Positions 23,801 to 38,800 of a stretch of 64,000 nt of DNA are shown here, in pieces. Within the stretch, counting starts at the first letter, position 1; each line of letters opens with the position of its first letter. The position numbers and the translations under genes are program-made. The notes beneath the pieces are model-generated. The model ran no database searches. It was not told where the DNA came from and saw nothing but the letters and a program-made list of their open reading frames with translations. The stretch comes from Stercorarius parasiticus (Eukaryota; Chordata; Aves; Charadriiformes; Stercorariidae), in contig VWZL01002498.1 in NCBI GenBank assembly GCA_013396915.1, positions 19,298 through 83,297 on the forward strand, read 5' to 3'.

Positions 23801-26800
23801 AGCTGGAACGCAGCTTTACAGGAAAGGACCTGTTGATTCTGGTGGACGTGCACCAGCAATGTACACCTGGGGCAAAGAAAGCTAAAAAAATCCTGGGGTG
23901 CATTAGGCAGAGCGTTGCCAGCAACTTGAGAGAGGGGACTGTTGTCTTCCCCTCAATGTTGGTGAGTGAGACCAAACCTGGAGTGCTGTGTCCAATTCTG
24001 GGTTCCCCAGTACAAGAGAGACAGGGACTTAGTGGAACAAGTCTGCCAAAGGCTCGGAGCATTTGTCATATGAGGAGAGACTGAGAATTGGGACTGTTCA
24101 GTCTTGAGAGAAGGCTTGGAGGGGTCTTGTCAATGTTGATAAATACCTTATGGAAGGGAGTAAAGAAGTCATAGAATCATAGAATTGTTTAGGCTGGCAG
24201 AGACCTTTAAGATCATCAAGTCCAGCCGTTATCCTAGTACTGCAAAGTTACTACTAAACAATGTCACCAACTAGGTGTCATCTGCAAACTGACTGAGCGG
24301 GCACCCGATCCAGATCCATCTAACCAAGCATAACCAAAGATACTGCAAGAGTGATGAAACGTGGCACGGGTCACGCAGAGAGGTTATGGAGTCTCCATCC
24401 TTGGAGATAGTAAAAATCAGACTATGCACCAGCCTTGAGCTCTAGCTGACCCTGCTCTGAACAGGGCAGTTGGACCAGATCATCTCCAGAGGTGCCTTCT
24501 GGCATTAACTGTTTGTGATTCAGTGGAATATCTTGGTTTTATGTTGTTAGTATAGGAGATCAGACAATGACAGAACTGAAACAATTAGCATGACTAGGTA
24601 TATAGTAACTCTGTTTTCCTAAGTAAAGGAAAAGAGGTTAAGAATATCAGAGATATAAGTAATGCTTCTAAAGTATCTGTCAAAAGTGCAACGATAAAGG
24701 AGACCTGTAGTCAGTTAATTCAAATTTAAAGGATTTTTTTTTAAATGACAGCATTGTTAAACAATAGAATAATAACAGATAAATACATCCTTCAAAAGGG
24801 GGGATTTGCATCTAAATGGTGAAACAAAAAAACCCTTGCACTCACAAGTGAGAAGTAAACGCACAGTGTGACAATGCACCAAAATATTTTGTGAGAGAAC
24901 TAGCAAAGATACAACTAGCAATAAAGCTTTTCTAAATTGACTAGAAGCAAGAAGCTTCTTAGAGGAATACTATTAGGTGATTAAGGTCATAAAAGAAAAG
25001 CAAAATGAATTATTTTTTTGTCAAAAGACAAAACTATGTAGCAAATCACTAAAACAAATGTGAAGAGATTGCCAAAACATGAATAAATAGTATTTGCCCA
25101 GGTCTTGTTCTAACTGAAAAATAACTAAAATCTGAAACTCTGGTACTGTTACTTATGCTATTTAATGTGTACTCTTTGTACCAGAGGAATGGAGGGTAGA
25201 AAACTTCATTTTCAAAAAGAAATATATCAATAATTACAGAAAGTTTGTCTTTCACATGGCGTTAATTGGTAGAAATAGTTACACAAAAAAAAAAAAGAAA
25301 AAAGATACATGGATAAATATGTTAGTAATGAGGGTGAATCAATACTACTTTTGTAGAGGAAAGTTTGATCTCTGAAATCTGTTCGAATTTTTCAGAGGAG
25401 TTGGTGAGCAAGTGGATAATGGTGATCTCATTTATAGAGTTGTTTAGCTTTTTTAAAAGTTTTTAGACCAGACTCTTCACTCACATAAACGCTAATAGGT
25501 AAAAAGAAATTCTTCTGGCTATAAAATAAAAAGCAAAGGTGAGAAAACAAATTACTGTTCAGGTTTCGTAATGGAGAGAGGTTGCCAGTGGGATGTCATG
25601 GGGTTTTAGTCTGCATCCTGTGTCGTCCAGTCTACCAGAATTAGTGTGGATGCTTTCATGAAAATGGCAGGCAGTTACTCAGTAGGCAAAAGTGAATAAA
25701 TACAACATTTCAAATTCCAGAAATAAAAGGCAGAACGCCATGTCACTAGCAAATGCATGATACATGCACATGTTGAATGCCATTTAGTGTTCTGGTATTT
25801 CCATCTCAAAAAATGTACAGTTGAACTATAGAAAAGTACCAAGAAAGACAACAAGAATAGAGTGGCTTCTGTATGAGGAAAGATCAAAGACAGTAGGTTT
25901 CTTCATCCCCAGAAGGAAATTACTGTGAAGAGGAATATCATAGAAACTTACAAAATGAATATACAGAGAAGGCAAATGGGTGTCATTTATTTTGCTATTT
26001 CTTATGGTGAATGAACGTGGAGGACAAATAAAATTATCAGGTGGTAGTTTTGAAACAAAGAAAAGGCACAACTATTTATATGACTGTTAAACTGTGATAC
26101 TTCTGTCTCAAAATACAGATGGCTTCAAAGATTATTTACCAAATTACCTGGTGGAAAATTTTTCTTGGACTTTTTGAACACAGAGATAAAATCGGTAGCT
26201 CAGCGGCTCTCTAGGTTGCAGAGTGCTGGAGTCTGAGAGGGAATATAAGTAAATTTAACAGTCTGCTTGCCCACACCTGTTACTGGCCATTGTTGGAGAC
26301 AGGATGCTGGGCTAGATGGGTCTTTGGTCTGACTGAAAACATATTTTGTATTACCTTCAATTTCAACTAAGTTAAGTTGATAGAAGCCAAAAAAAAGCCC
26401 CAGATACTCTGCAGTTTCTAATGGCTTTGAAGTCAAATGTACACGAAAATGATGATCAAAGACATATAGGAGTTTTTGAATTATAGCTTTCTTTTTCATT
26501 TAACTTGCCTTTTTCTTAATGCAAACTGAATGTTGGAAATGTTGCTTATAAACCAGTCAAATTTCTGTGTTTAATTCAAGGTTGTTTGCAACTTCAGGCA
26601 TATTATTCTGGCAGGTAATGTCCTGTATGTGCCATTAAGGGAAGAGTCTGCAATGATGATTTAGGAGCAAGCCTTGATTTTAAAAATAATAAAGTGGGGA
26701 AAAACAAGGAGGGGGGAACTCTAGCTATGCTGGCATTCTGATAAGCAAAAGCCCTGTCCAGTTCTATGATAGTTTTGAGGAACAGTGTTATTTCCCAGCA

Positions 26801-29800
26801 AATCACTGACCTGCTCAGGGCTCTGACTTCTTAAACATACATTGATTTCAGTGACTCTTCTTACTGTGTTTTCAGCACAAAACTGCTTCTAATAGGAAAG
26901 TGCCTATGGAATATTTCAGACAGTAGTGGTGAATCTAATGTCTATACAAATGGGTAGAGATTAAACCAGTTTAACTCTGCTCATGTGCCAACCAGTCATT
27001 AAAGCTTAGGAATTATTGTTGAATTGTAGTTCATTTGGTTACTTCTGAACATGAGAGGCAACAAAAATGGAGCAACATAATAGCGTCTTTGGTATTAGAT
27101 CAATGTAAATAAATAACTGAGATTTAAAACTCTTATTTCATATTTCATTTCTTATTAAACTTCATCTGAGATCAGTCTTTGTGTTTATTTTTCTCTGGAG
27201 GACTAAAAGCCTTTTCTAAAAATTACAGTTTTATCCCATCACCAAGTATTTGGCCAGACTCAGGAGATATGTCTGTGCTTAAATCATAGCACTTACCTGG
27301 AGGATCATGTCCTTGCAAGGACACAAATGTGCAGAAGTAGACAAGTATGAAGGTGGATAAAGGGGCTTTCCGTCATCTCTTATTTCTATATGCCTCTCAC
27401 GTGGGTAGAATGAATGAATGTTGCTGTGATAAGCCGAATTTTTTACCTGCCTGCAATCCAAAAAGAAAATTCCCACAAAGAATTCCAATATTTGAGGCCC
27501 ATTATTAAGATGTAACTTGGACCACACTGCCACGGTTTGGTTTAATTCTTGTTGCTGAGTCATTATTAAGCAAAATGACTTACGGTACAGTAAGCTGATT
27601 ATATTTTCTTTGAAAAGGAGCTTTGTTCCCTGACTTGTCCCATGCCTCCAGCTTGTCACAGCAAGCATGACATTGGACAGTGTATTCAGGTTTTCAGGCT
27701 CTGTGCACAGCTGCTCAAAAGAAACCTCAGAATCCAGCAGTTCTGAAGCCACACGATGCTCTTACATGTGTGACAGAATTACATAGTTTATTGCTTTCAA
27801 GACTTCCCAGATGTACAGGGAAGTGTCAAGGTTTTCCCAAAATCTTCATACAGGATGAAATCATGATTTTATTTGGAAGTCAGTTATTCTTTCTTATTTT
27901 TCAACAATGTCTCAAACTGTTATTAAAAAAACTAATTTCTCCAAGTCAATAACAACTCATGTTAATATTTCTAACTCAGTGTGGATCTCAAACTATAATT
28001 TTTTTAATGAAATGTGGGAGTCTGCTGTGGCACATGGGAAGGCTCAGTATAAATCAAACTATTCTGTCTTTTTTTTTTGTTTGTAGTTTGATCCTTTATT
28101 GGTTGAAAGCAAAACAGCAGCAACAGTTGTGTTAATGCTTAGTTCTCCTGAAGAGGAAGTTTTGGCCAAAGCATGTGATGCTCTGTATAAATTTGTGTCA
28201 AAAGGTTAGTCTTTTTGCAATGTTGTGTTGTGTTGCTTAGATTTTGATAGTAGTTCACAATTCATCTCAAAGTTTTCTGTCAAGGTTTTGAGGGTTTTCT
28301 GAAATATCTATCAAACCTGTATTTGCAGTTATAAAGAAGTCCTGTGGTTTGCATGAAGGAAATTTTTATCATTTTGTTGTAGAATTTTATATTCTCTGTT
28401 TAATAGAGCTTGGTTTAAATATAACCTAGATCTGTTTTGTTATGAGCAACAGACTTGCATCTGGGAAAGAATTCTCTTTTTTATGTTACAGTTTGAAACT
28501 TCTGTACCAGTGTAGTTATTTCAAGGTTCAGTTTTCAATGGAAATTACTTTTTAGCCTGTTTCTCTTATTTTTGCGTATAGCTCTTGTGTCAGTACTTCT
28601 GTGACAGATGATTCATTAGACTGCTCAGCCTTCTTTATCAAGCTTATTTTGGTGTTTGTTGGGAATCTAACAAGTATACCAAGATTCCAAATCTTCCAAA
28701 GGTCCCTATATTATCTATAGCTAAGTGTCAAGTTCCGGGTACCCAGAAGACAACTCTATAACAAAGGCTCAAAACTCTGTAGCACATAATGTCCTAAGTT
28801 GTCTCCTACTCATTCTATGCCAGACACTCTAATTGGTGTACACTGGTAGCGTTCTTGGTGTAATTAATTTGTTTTAATATTAATTTCCAATTAGTATATG
28901 TTTTCTTAAAAAAATATGGGTTTATATGCTGATTGTTGTACTGATGGCAATTATCAACACTGCTGAAGTTGTGAGAGAAGAGCTGAAGGCTTTGGCAGTT
29001 GGCTAGGGATTGTTGGGTTCTGAAAGATATTTAGGTTCAGCTTAATAAGGCAAGCTCAGCTGAGGGCATGCAGCCAAATTTTGGATATGTGAAGAGAGAA
29101 TTTGGACTGTTGGGAGACAGCTATGAACCACACACCATAAACGTTGTGCTCATTCCCTGCTGTCCACACTAAAATATGGCACACTGCAAGAAGACAAATA
29201 TTTATTTTTTTCTGTTTCTACTAATTGAATAATCCTTTAAATTGCTAATATTATCATCGATAAGTCATTGATATTCCTGCAATCTTCCTGTAGACTTTGC
29301 AGTGTGGCACAAGAGGAGGAGTTGTTTTCACTTTGCAGTTAATTTATTTCATAAAATCATAGAATGGTTAGAGTTGGAAGGGACCTTAAAGATCATCTAG
29401 TTCCAGCCCCCCTGCCATGGACAGGGACACCTCCCACTAGACCAGGCTGCTCAAAGCCCCATCCAGCCTGGCCTTGAACACTTCCAGGGATGGGGCATCC
29501 ACAGCTTCCCTGAGCAACCTGTTCCACTGCCTTACCACCCTCATAGTAAAGAATTTCTTCCTTATTCTAATCTAATCTAATCTAAATCTACCGCATTTAA
29601 AACCGTTACCCCTCGTCCTAGTGCTACACTCTCTGATGAAGGGTCCCTCCCCATCTTTCCTGTAGGCCCCCTTTAGGTACTGGAAGGCTGCTGTAAGGTC
29701 TCCCTGGAGCCTTCTCTTCTCCAGGCTGAACAATCCCAACTCTCAGCCTGTCCTCATAGGAGAGGTGCTCCAGCCCTCTGATCATCCTCATAGCTCTCCT

Positions 29801-32800
29801 CTGGACCCGCTCCAACAGGTCCATGTCTTTCCTGTGCTGAGGGCTCCAGAGCTGGACACAGTACTCCAGGTGGGGTCTCACCAGAGCAGAGTAAAACATT
29901 TCTTGAATGTTGCTAGTAAATTAAGTCCCACCCCTCAATAAAAATAGTTCTCGTATTTTAATTGTATTTCGCCCTGAGAATGAGCATAATTCTCCAGTTT
30001 CTTCTCACATTGCCCACTTGTAGCCAGAAAGGACAGGCATTGTTCATTAGAAAATGAATTATAAAGCTGTTGTGGGAACTGAAAATAGGCGTGGATTTTG
30101 GATTTTCTTTCTTGGGTTTTGGGTGGTTTTTGAGTGAGCAGGAACGGAAGGCTGTAATCATACAAAATGCTTCTGTTCTTTGCGCTGCCTATTCAGCTAC
30201 AAAGTGCTCCATTCTCAGGTGGTAGAAATCTCAGGTGGGATTTAATGATCCAAATCCTGGCAGTTGCTTCAGTTGAGGGGTAGTGCAGATCCACAGAATG
30301 AATTAACTGTTATTTTGAGGAAAATAAAATTGGGAGGCAAGAAACAAGGAAAAGAAAATGAGGTTTTTAATATCATTCCCCTGTACTTTGCTAAACTGAA
30401 AGCTGTCCTTTGTACTACCACTGCAGTCTCCAACAAATGAGTTGGGTGTCCAATAGACAGAAGCATCCTTTGCTTTACAAATGCAAATTAATCCTAGATA
30501 CTATTAATCCTTGATGCTATTTGACACATGTTTATTTGGGATATAGATTAGATGATCTCCCAAGGTCCTGTCCAGGCCTTTGTTCTTTGATTCTACAGTC
30601 CAATAAAAGATTGATAGCTGTTTTACTTTGTTGCATTAGAACTGTGAGCTTGTTGCATTCTTATAGAACTTTTAACCTAATTACTTGTCAGGTGACGAAA
30701 ACAAAGTGACGCTTCTTGGTCTTGGAGCAGTGGAACATCTGTATAAACTCATCTCACATGAAGATCCAATTGTACGCAGAAATGCCATCATGGTACTTGG
30801 CATCATGGCTTCTAATTGTAAGAGTCTCCATTTTAAAATATTTTTCAATGTGTATGAGCGTGGTCATCAAAGCAATAGGTGGTCCACGTGAAAAAATCCT
30901 TTATTAACAGCCCAGAATAAAGGAACAAATACAGCTAGAATGAATGAACTCCACCGATTTTGAAAAAAGTTACAAGAGAAGTTAATTTTCCTCCAACCCT
31001 TATTTTTGTTTTGACAGGGCCAAATTGAAACAGTTTAATACTGGAATTATGTCTAGAAGGGAAAGCCTGACTACATAAGATGCCCGCCAATGCAGACTTG
31101 ATACACTCTTCTCTTTTACAAAAGTTGGAAGAGAAGGATAAAGTAGCATTTATCTGCAGAAAATGCTATGGTTAAGTATCAGTTGTTACTTGAGGCATTA
31201 GTGTAACTACAGTGATAACGGAGAAAATGTGTTAAAGTAGCTAATTCAAGTATTGATGGCAAAAAAAGCCCTGAAGTATCAAGCATTGGCATGCATATTT
31301 ACCCAGCTTCTTTGGCATGTCAGTGCTGCTATAAATGTTTTGTTATCTATATCCTAGCTAGTGATATTCAAGTAGTCTTGAATATCTCTCAGAGACATTG
31401 CATTCATGGCAAGGTAGTGTATCCACTGTAGCCATACCATTATTAAATGATTTAAACACAGTATATGCAGATATTCTTGTACCTTTTAATAAGATGAGAA
31501 CAGCTGTATTACATCCGTGCTGGGTGGCTGAGTGCCAAATAATCAAGCTGCAGTGAGTGGTAGGTTCACATACCTGAAGATGAAAGAATAAGTGACATGA
31601 GGTTGAGTTTCAGTGGCTGTTATTTTTACTTTGCTTTGTAAACCTACGTCTAATTACTATAATTAATCAGGCTTTATTTTGGTAGGTGTTTTATCTATCT
31701 ACCTATCACCACCGTGGTGGTGTCCTAACCACTACTTAAGTCTTTTCGTCAACTGCTGTGCTGGACCTTATGCTCTTTACCTTACCTGCAACTCAGCACT
31801 GGCATATTGGTACTCCCAACACTGCTGCATAAACGTGGATTTGAATGACTGGCGATCTTCCATTTATATTCACATCTTTAAAAGTAAATTGAACTCATAC
31901 CCTTTTTGTTACATTTCAACACTGTAGTGTGTTGACAGTAACAACACAGCCCTGTAAGATCACCTGAAGCCTGTCCCAAAGAATGTTTTTCAGTTACTCT
32001 GTCCGGTGATTGTGGTTTTGCTAGTTTGCCATTGATAACAGCAAAAATGCATTCTGAAAGTCTTTAATGTGATTTTAATAAGACCTATATAATTCATGTT
32101 TTCAATTTGCAATGTGGGCTGTGTTAGCATAAAATTAGGAAGTGATGGCTTGAAAATTAAATAATGGAAGGATTGCTTCCATTTGATAATTTTAACCACA
32201 AATAATTTTAACAATTGGGTTATGATTTCTTTGACAACTAAAACTGTGCAATACTTAATCAGAACCTGCTAGATGGAAGTATTTTGAATAAAGTTTCAAT
32301 GAAGTATTGAGGAACTTCCTGTATATCAAACGTCAGAGAATGTCGTCTGGTACTAGAAAATTTCCTCTATGTTTTCTGGGCTCATTATGATCTTCGTATA
32401 AGTTCAGTTGTGTTTCATTCCCAGTCAGATCTTTTTGTCACTCAGGGAGTAACCATAAGTGCATTTCCCTTGGAGTAGAATCTGTTTCTTTACTTAGCCA
32501 AGAATGCCAAACGAAAGACTTCATATTTGTATTTATTTCATTGTAGATGATGTCAAGAAGTTACTGAGGGAACTGGATGTCACAAATTCACTTATATCAC
32601 AGCTGGCGCCAGAAGGTAGCTTGCAGTATTCATTCCTTGTGCAAAAATACACTCAGAAATAATTTATGGCTGCCATTTGATTGGACAATTTAATAAAATC
32701 TTCCTTGTAACTTATGATTTGTCATACCACATGTTAAATAGTTAATTACTTATATAGGATTAGCTCTGTTACTCACTGAGTAGTGTTTTATGTTGCACAG

Positions 32801-35800
32801 ATGGAGCAAGATGTTTATGGAGATGTCAGGTATGATTAACAGCTATTGTTTATTGACTTCAAATAATATTTTAAACCACTGGATTAGCGAACGTACACTG
32901 TGGTGAATAAAACTCGATCAAAATATTTCTTTTTTTTTCCCCACAGAAGATGTAGTTATCCAAGAATTTGCTACTCTCTGCCTAGCACATATGGCTGTTG
33001 AATATACTACTAAAATACAAATATTTGAGCAAGGTGGATTAGAACCACTTGTCAGACTGCTAGGTAGCCCTGATCCTGATGTTCAGAAGAATTCACTTGA
33101 ATGTATCTACCTCCTGGTGCAGGTGAAGTTTGTTGTTTTAATTTACAGATGCAGAAAAGCACTTCCCCCTGACCCCTGCCATCCTCTGTGGGGTTAATAA
33201 TTTTAAAATATTTGGTTCCTTTACTCCCCAGTGTTTGTCAATGTATTTGAAAACATTATGCTTAAGTCTTTGATTGTTGCATTAGTTACGAATATAGCTG
33301 ATTTGACTCCAATTCTGTTGAACTTAATACAGTTATCCATGCTGTACAGTAATGTAAGTGAGATCAGATTCAGATTTTTTTAATTAAAGATCAGTTTGTT
33401 TTCTTAGTTGGAAAATGGTAATCTTGGTAATGAGAGTTATAACCTGTCTATCCAAAAGGTTGGAATAATCTTGTAAATTAAAGAACTTGCAATTGCATTG
33501 TGCCTTGTTTTGGCCAGCAAGTCCATAGTCACAATTTTGAACATCTTTTTAATGATAGGTGAATGCTGTCAACAGCTACTTTCCATACTGGGAGGAATAG
33601 ATTTGTTATTGGCTACTTTCACACTCAGCACTAATGTCATCCATATGCTGCTTAGCAAAAGAATGGTGCATTTGTATGGCAGTTCTCTCTGTGGCTTAAG
33701 CGAATCAATTCAATAACGAATTCAGTTTATAACTCTATCTCTTTTGGGGCATCAGAGCATGTCTATTCAGAATCACATTTTACTCTTTCTCCCTTTTTAC
33801 TATCTCGCTGTCTTTGTTGCAGGGTATATCTGGATAACTGCACCTGGTGCTTGCTTATATTGATAAGGATAATTGCATGCTGCACATGTGCAGTAAGCTA
33901 TTTAAAAGCAAATTGTAATTTATTTATTTATTTTCTATTTTAATATCATCTATTACTGTCTTTTTATTAAGCTGCATATATACTGTTCAAAGTTGAAATT
34001 TAAAATTGACATTTTATAATTACTAAAACAAAAGAAGACATAACCAGGCAACCACAATAGAGTGCAAAAACTATTTTCCCCTCACTGAGGTAAATAAAAA
34101 TAATGAAACTAAATTTAAAAAAGTTCCTCAAAGAAACGTGCATGTTGAGACAACCATGACAAAAACAAGAGTAAATAGGCTTCCTCAGACAGGACTAGAT
34201 TCTGTAGTGTGTACTTCAGTCATGCAAAAAAAATGGAATTTAAGGTTGGTAGGGCTTGATTAGATTCAGTTGGATTCTTAGCTGAAAAGAAAGAAATCTT
34301 CAGAACTGGAAGTTCTGGAATATTAACTCATTTTTGTATGTTTGAAATCAGATTTTTGGTGTTCTTTCTGTAAAGTCGGGAACTGATGTACTGTTTTATT
34401 CTCTATCACTAACAGTCTTTGTTGAATATTTTGCTGCAGGATTTTCAAAGCCATGCTGCAGTTCGTGCACTGAATGTAATTCCACCCTTGCTGGAACTAC
34501 TGAAATCTGAATACCCAGTTATTCAGTTGTTAGCCCTTAAAACCTTAGAAGAAATTAGCAAAGACGGAGAAACCAGGATAATACTGGGAGAAAATAAAGG
34601 ATTAGATTGTCTTCTCCAGATACTGGAAACCAGTGTATGGTTTACTTGCCTTAAAAGTTTTTTGTTCTTGCTGCTAATGTTTGTATGACTAATGCAAAAT
34701 ATTATTCATGTTATGAAAGAGGGATAAGAGAAGAAATAGTTCCTTAGTTGGAGCTAACTACATAAAAATAGGATAAGCTAGGATACCTAGCTTACTAAGA
34801 AAGGGACCAAAGGGATTCATCAAAATGTTAGTATTTGTTTTATTACTTTATTGCTATTAGTAATACTGTTTTGCATTTACTGTCCATTTCTCAAACTGTT
34901 GTAAATATGAGAAAAATTCAACATATAGCTTTTTATACTATGTTTTCTCAAAATTTTTTATTATATGCTGAACTCTGATGCTGGTTCCTAGTTTGAACAC
35001 TGATCTTTTTTTCTGAATTTACTTTGATATCAATGGGCTTAAATGTAATTTCCTACCTTGGAAATTGCATTGTTTATGTTATTATAAGACTCTTGTTCTT
35101 AGTTCAGATGTCACCATGGGAAATCTAATGCATAGAGAAATTTGTGAAGTTTTTAAGATTTTAAGATGATAGGTCCTTTCTGAATACTTTCCTAACCCAC
35201 TTTGATGTAAATGAGAAACTTGCAAGGTTTTTACTGTTTTTGATAAATTGTGTTGCATCCGAAGGCACATCAAAGAAATTATATAAAAAATATGAGTATG
35301 AAAAGATGTACTTTACAGTATGAATAAACTGTCCCAAAGAAAGTTATGACAATTGTCCTACAAAGTTAAAAGCAAAAGGTATTTAAATCCTGATTTGAAG
35401 GATATTTGTTTGGGGTTTTTTCCTTTTTAGGAATTCAGTGACCTACATGTGGAAGCACTTGCAGTGTTGGGAAATTGTCTGGAAGATGCACATACTCTGC
35501 AACTGATTCAGCAGACAGGAGGCCTTAAAAAGCTACTTTCATTTGTAGGAGACTCTACTGTTCCAGATATTCAGAAGAATGCAGCAAAGGCAATTACCAG
35601 AGCAGCTTATGACCGTATGTGACTTTTTAAAAATTCATGGACATGAATTTGTTTATGAAGTAAATTTTCATCCAGAATGAGGCCATCTTATCGGGTTGAG
35701 GATAGTTCTTGTACTGAGGAAAACACTGGCAAGAATGAATTACAGTGATGAATCTTGCCACTCAGAGCAGCAATTGGATGCTAGGCTATATATATATGAA

Positions 35801-38800
35801 TAGGCATATATATATGAAAATGTTAAGATTTTGCCTCAATGTATTTTTAAATGTAATATATTCTTGCAAAATGCTGTCCTCAAAAAGGAAAATGGAGCTC
35901 TGAAGATATTTATCTTTTGTTTAGTGACGCCATCTGAAGACACCTTTGCTGGCACTATTTCTCATTGCTATCAGTTAAGACTTAATCACAAGCTTACTTG
36001 CTTTTGCGTACAACTGCTTGTCTAAATGTCAGGCAATTTCAAATACAAATTCCTTTAACGGGGACATGAAAAAAAGCCTTTCAAATGGCTTTTAGATTAA
36101 TATTTCCAGTAGAGTTAAATAGTTTCATTGAGAGCAGCTATGAAGAGAAGGACTTGGGGGTGTTGGTGGACGAGAAGCTCAGCTTGAGCTGCCAATGTGC
36201 GCTTGCAGCCCAGAAAGCCAACCGCATCCTGGGCTGCATCAGAAGAAGTGTGGCGAAGGGAGGTGATTCTGCCCCTCTACTCCACTTTTGTGAGACCCCA
36301 CCTGGAGTACTGTGTCCAGCTTTGGGTCCCCAGCATAAGAAGGACATGGACCTGTTGGAGAGGGTCCAGAGGAAGGACACAAAGACTCTCAGAGGGCTGG
36401 AGCACCTCTCCTATGAAGACAGTCTGAGAGAGTTGGGGTTGTTCATCCTGGAGAAGAGAAGGCTCTGGGAAGACCTTATAGCAGCCTTCCAGTATCTGAA
36501 GGGGGCCTACAGGAAAGCTGGAGAGTGACATGTAGTGATAGGACAAGGGGTAATGGCTTCAAACCAGAAGAGAGTAGATTTACATTAGACATTAGGAAGA
36601 AATTCTTTGCTTTGAGGGTGGTGAGGCACTGGAACCTGTGGATGCCCCATCCCTGGAAGTGTTCAAGGCCAGGCTGGATGGGGCTTTGAGCAACATGGTC
36701 TGATGGAAGGTGTCCCTGCCCATGGCAGGGGGGTTGGAACTAAGTGATCTTCAAGGTCCCTTCCAACACTAACCATTCTATGATTCTATAATTATTCATC
36801 CTATAGTTTTTTTTGATACAGTTTTCTTTAATTGACCAAGGAGCCGGAGCATGTTCATCATTTTGCCCACAAGGATGCTCTTTAAATAAATCTACATTTG
36901 GATTTCCTTCCATACTTTGGCTTCTGAGTTGCAACGTATGCCTAGTAATTCTATGTAACAATATGCAATGTAGGAAATAACATACCCTGTGTACAGAAGA
37001 TTTTAATTCTGTCAAGGGATTTTGATGACATTAACTATGACAATAGAGATTAAATATTTCATTCATATTTCTATCATCTCGTGGTTGAATCATGGCTTTA
37101 TTTTATGTGTATTTTACTAATATGTTATTTAATACATGGCTAAGATAATCTCTCTTCTTTACAGTATTTCAGACTTCCTTTCTCCTCTCCGTATCCTATC
37201 TTACCAATTCTTTTCTTACCTTCCTTAGTTTGATGTCCTGAATATTTGTAATTATTTGGATTGCAAATGATACACAAAAGAGTGGAAACTATCTTTCCTA
37301 GTATTCTGTGGGTTTCTGTATGCTTTTATCATTATCTAGTGGAAGCTTTTTGAGTCTCTGAAAATTATATTCATTAATGTTTAGGTATCAAAGCTAAGAA
37401 GGGACCTTCTTATGCCAGTATTTCCTATGTGTATTTTCCTGTATTGTTATTTTATTATGCTACTTAGGACTGTCAGTATCATTTTGATAGTCCTGTGACA
37501 GACTTGTAAGTAGTATGCTAAGCAGATTTGTATTTGCTCCTACTACTTTCTACTGCATCTTACTCCTTTTTCATATTTATTTTCAAATAAGCATAGCCTT
37601 CTTTTGCTATTTCACACCTTTTTCGCTTTTTGTGGCCTAATATTTTAGCAGCTGTAGTAGAAGTGTGTCTGAACACAACATTTTTAAAGCACGGTGGCAA
37701 GAACTACACATAATATATTACAGTACTGCCTACGATCTTATATCATGGGATGTTACCGTCAGAGAAGATGCATCTTCTTGTCATACTTCTTTACAAATGG
37801 AGTCAATGTGGTTTCATTATAAAGGTTTGCTCTCTTCTTCAGCCTATGACAGTCAGTATGGATGCAGCAAGCTGGGAAAATAGATCAAAAGAAGATTTTA
37901 AATATTTGCTTCCAAGCTGTAGAATGAGACAAAGGGCAACATGTACTAGTGCAGTGGAAAACACAGTCTAGTAAACTGGCTGCTCAACCTGGCCCCCAGA
38001 AGTATTGAATTTGTTTCAGGTACAGAGAGCTACTGGTCTAAAGTCAGCCTTCCAGTGCAAAGAAAAGTGACATTGGGGGCATTATAAGAAATAGTCCAAG
38101 TAGAAGAAGAAATCAGAAATATTTTCAGTTCTTTCTTTGGATTCTGGTTGTAAATATACTAAACAGCCTGTCCAAGCTGCAACACTAATGTATACTATAC
38201 TAAATACTTGCCTTGGTGTAAATCCAATATAGTAGAACACAGCTCTAAGTTCTTCTATGACTTTTCATTAAATTTGCAGTAGCCATACAGTAGCCCACAT
38301 TCTTCAGATTTTATAATCATGGTTGCAATTTACCAACATTTCCTGTGTACTTGAGAAAAAAAAATACTGCTTTTCACTGAGATGAAAAACTTACTTCTGC
38401 TATGATAGAACATGTATCTATCTGTTTTTATAATCCTGGCAGCTGAATATACAGCAGTGTCTGGTTTTGAAATTATTATTGGTGACAGATGGAATTTAGC
38501 TTTGGTTTTTTCCCGATAGATGTGATCATAGCAAACAACTTTGGTTTATGTCCCTTTCAGCCCTTTGGAAGGGGACTCCTGTAAGTTTTTGTTGTTGTTG
38601 TTATAAGGCAGATGTATCCCTTAAGAGCTATTCACAATATCAGAATAAATTACATGGAACAAACACGGTATTCAATTTTAAATAGCAGCTTTAGGATGAT
38701 GCTATGTTTAAGTAATTAAAATTGATCATATTTCAATACATAATCATTATCCCTTTGCCCCTGAAAATTTGTTTTATTCTGTAACATAATTTTGAATTTA

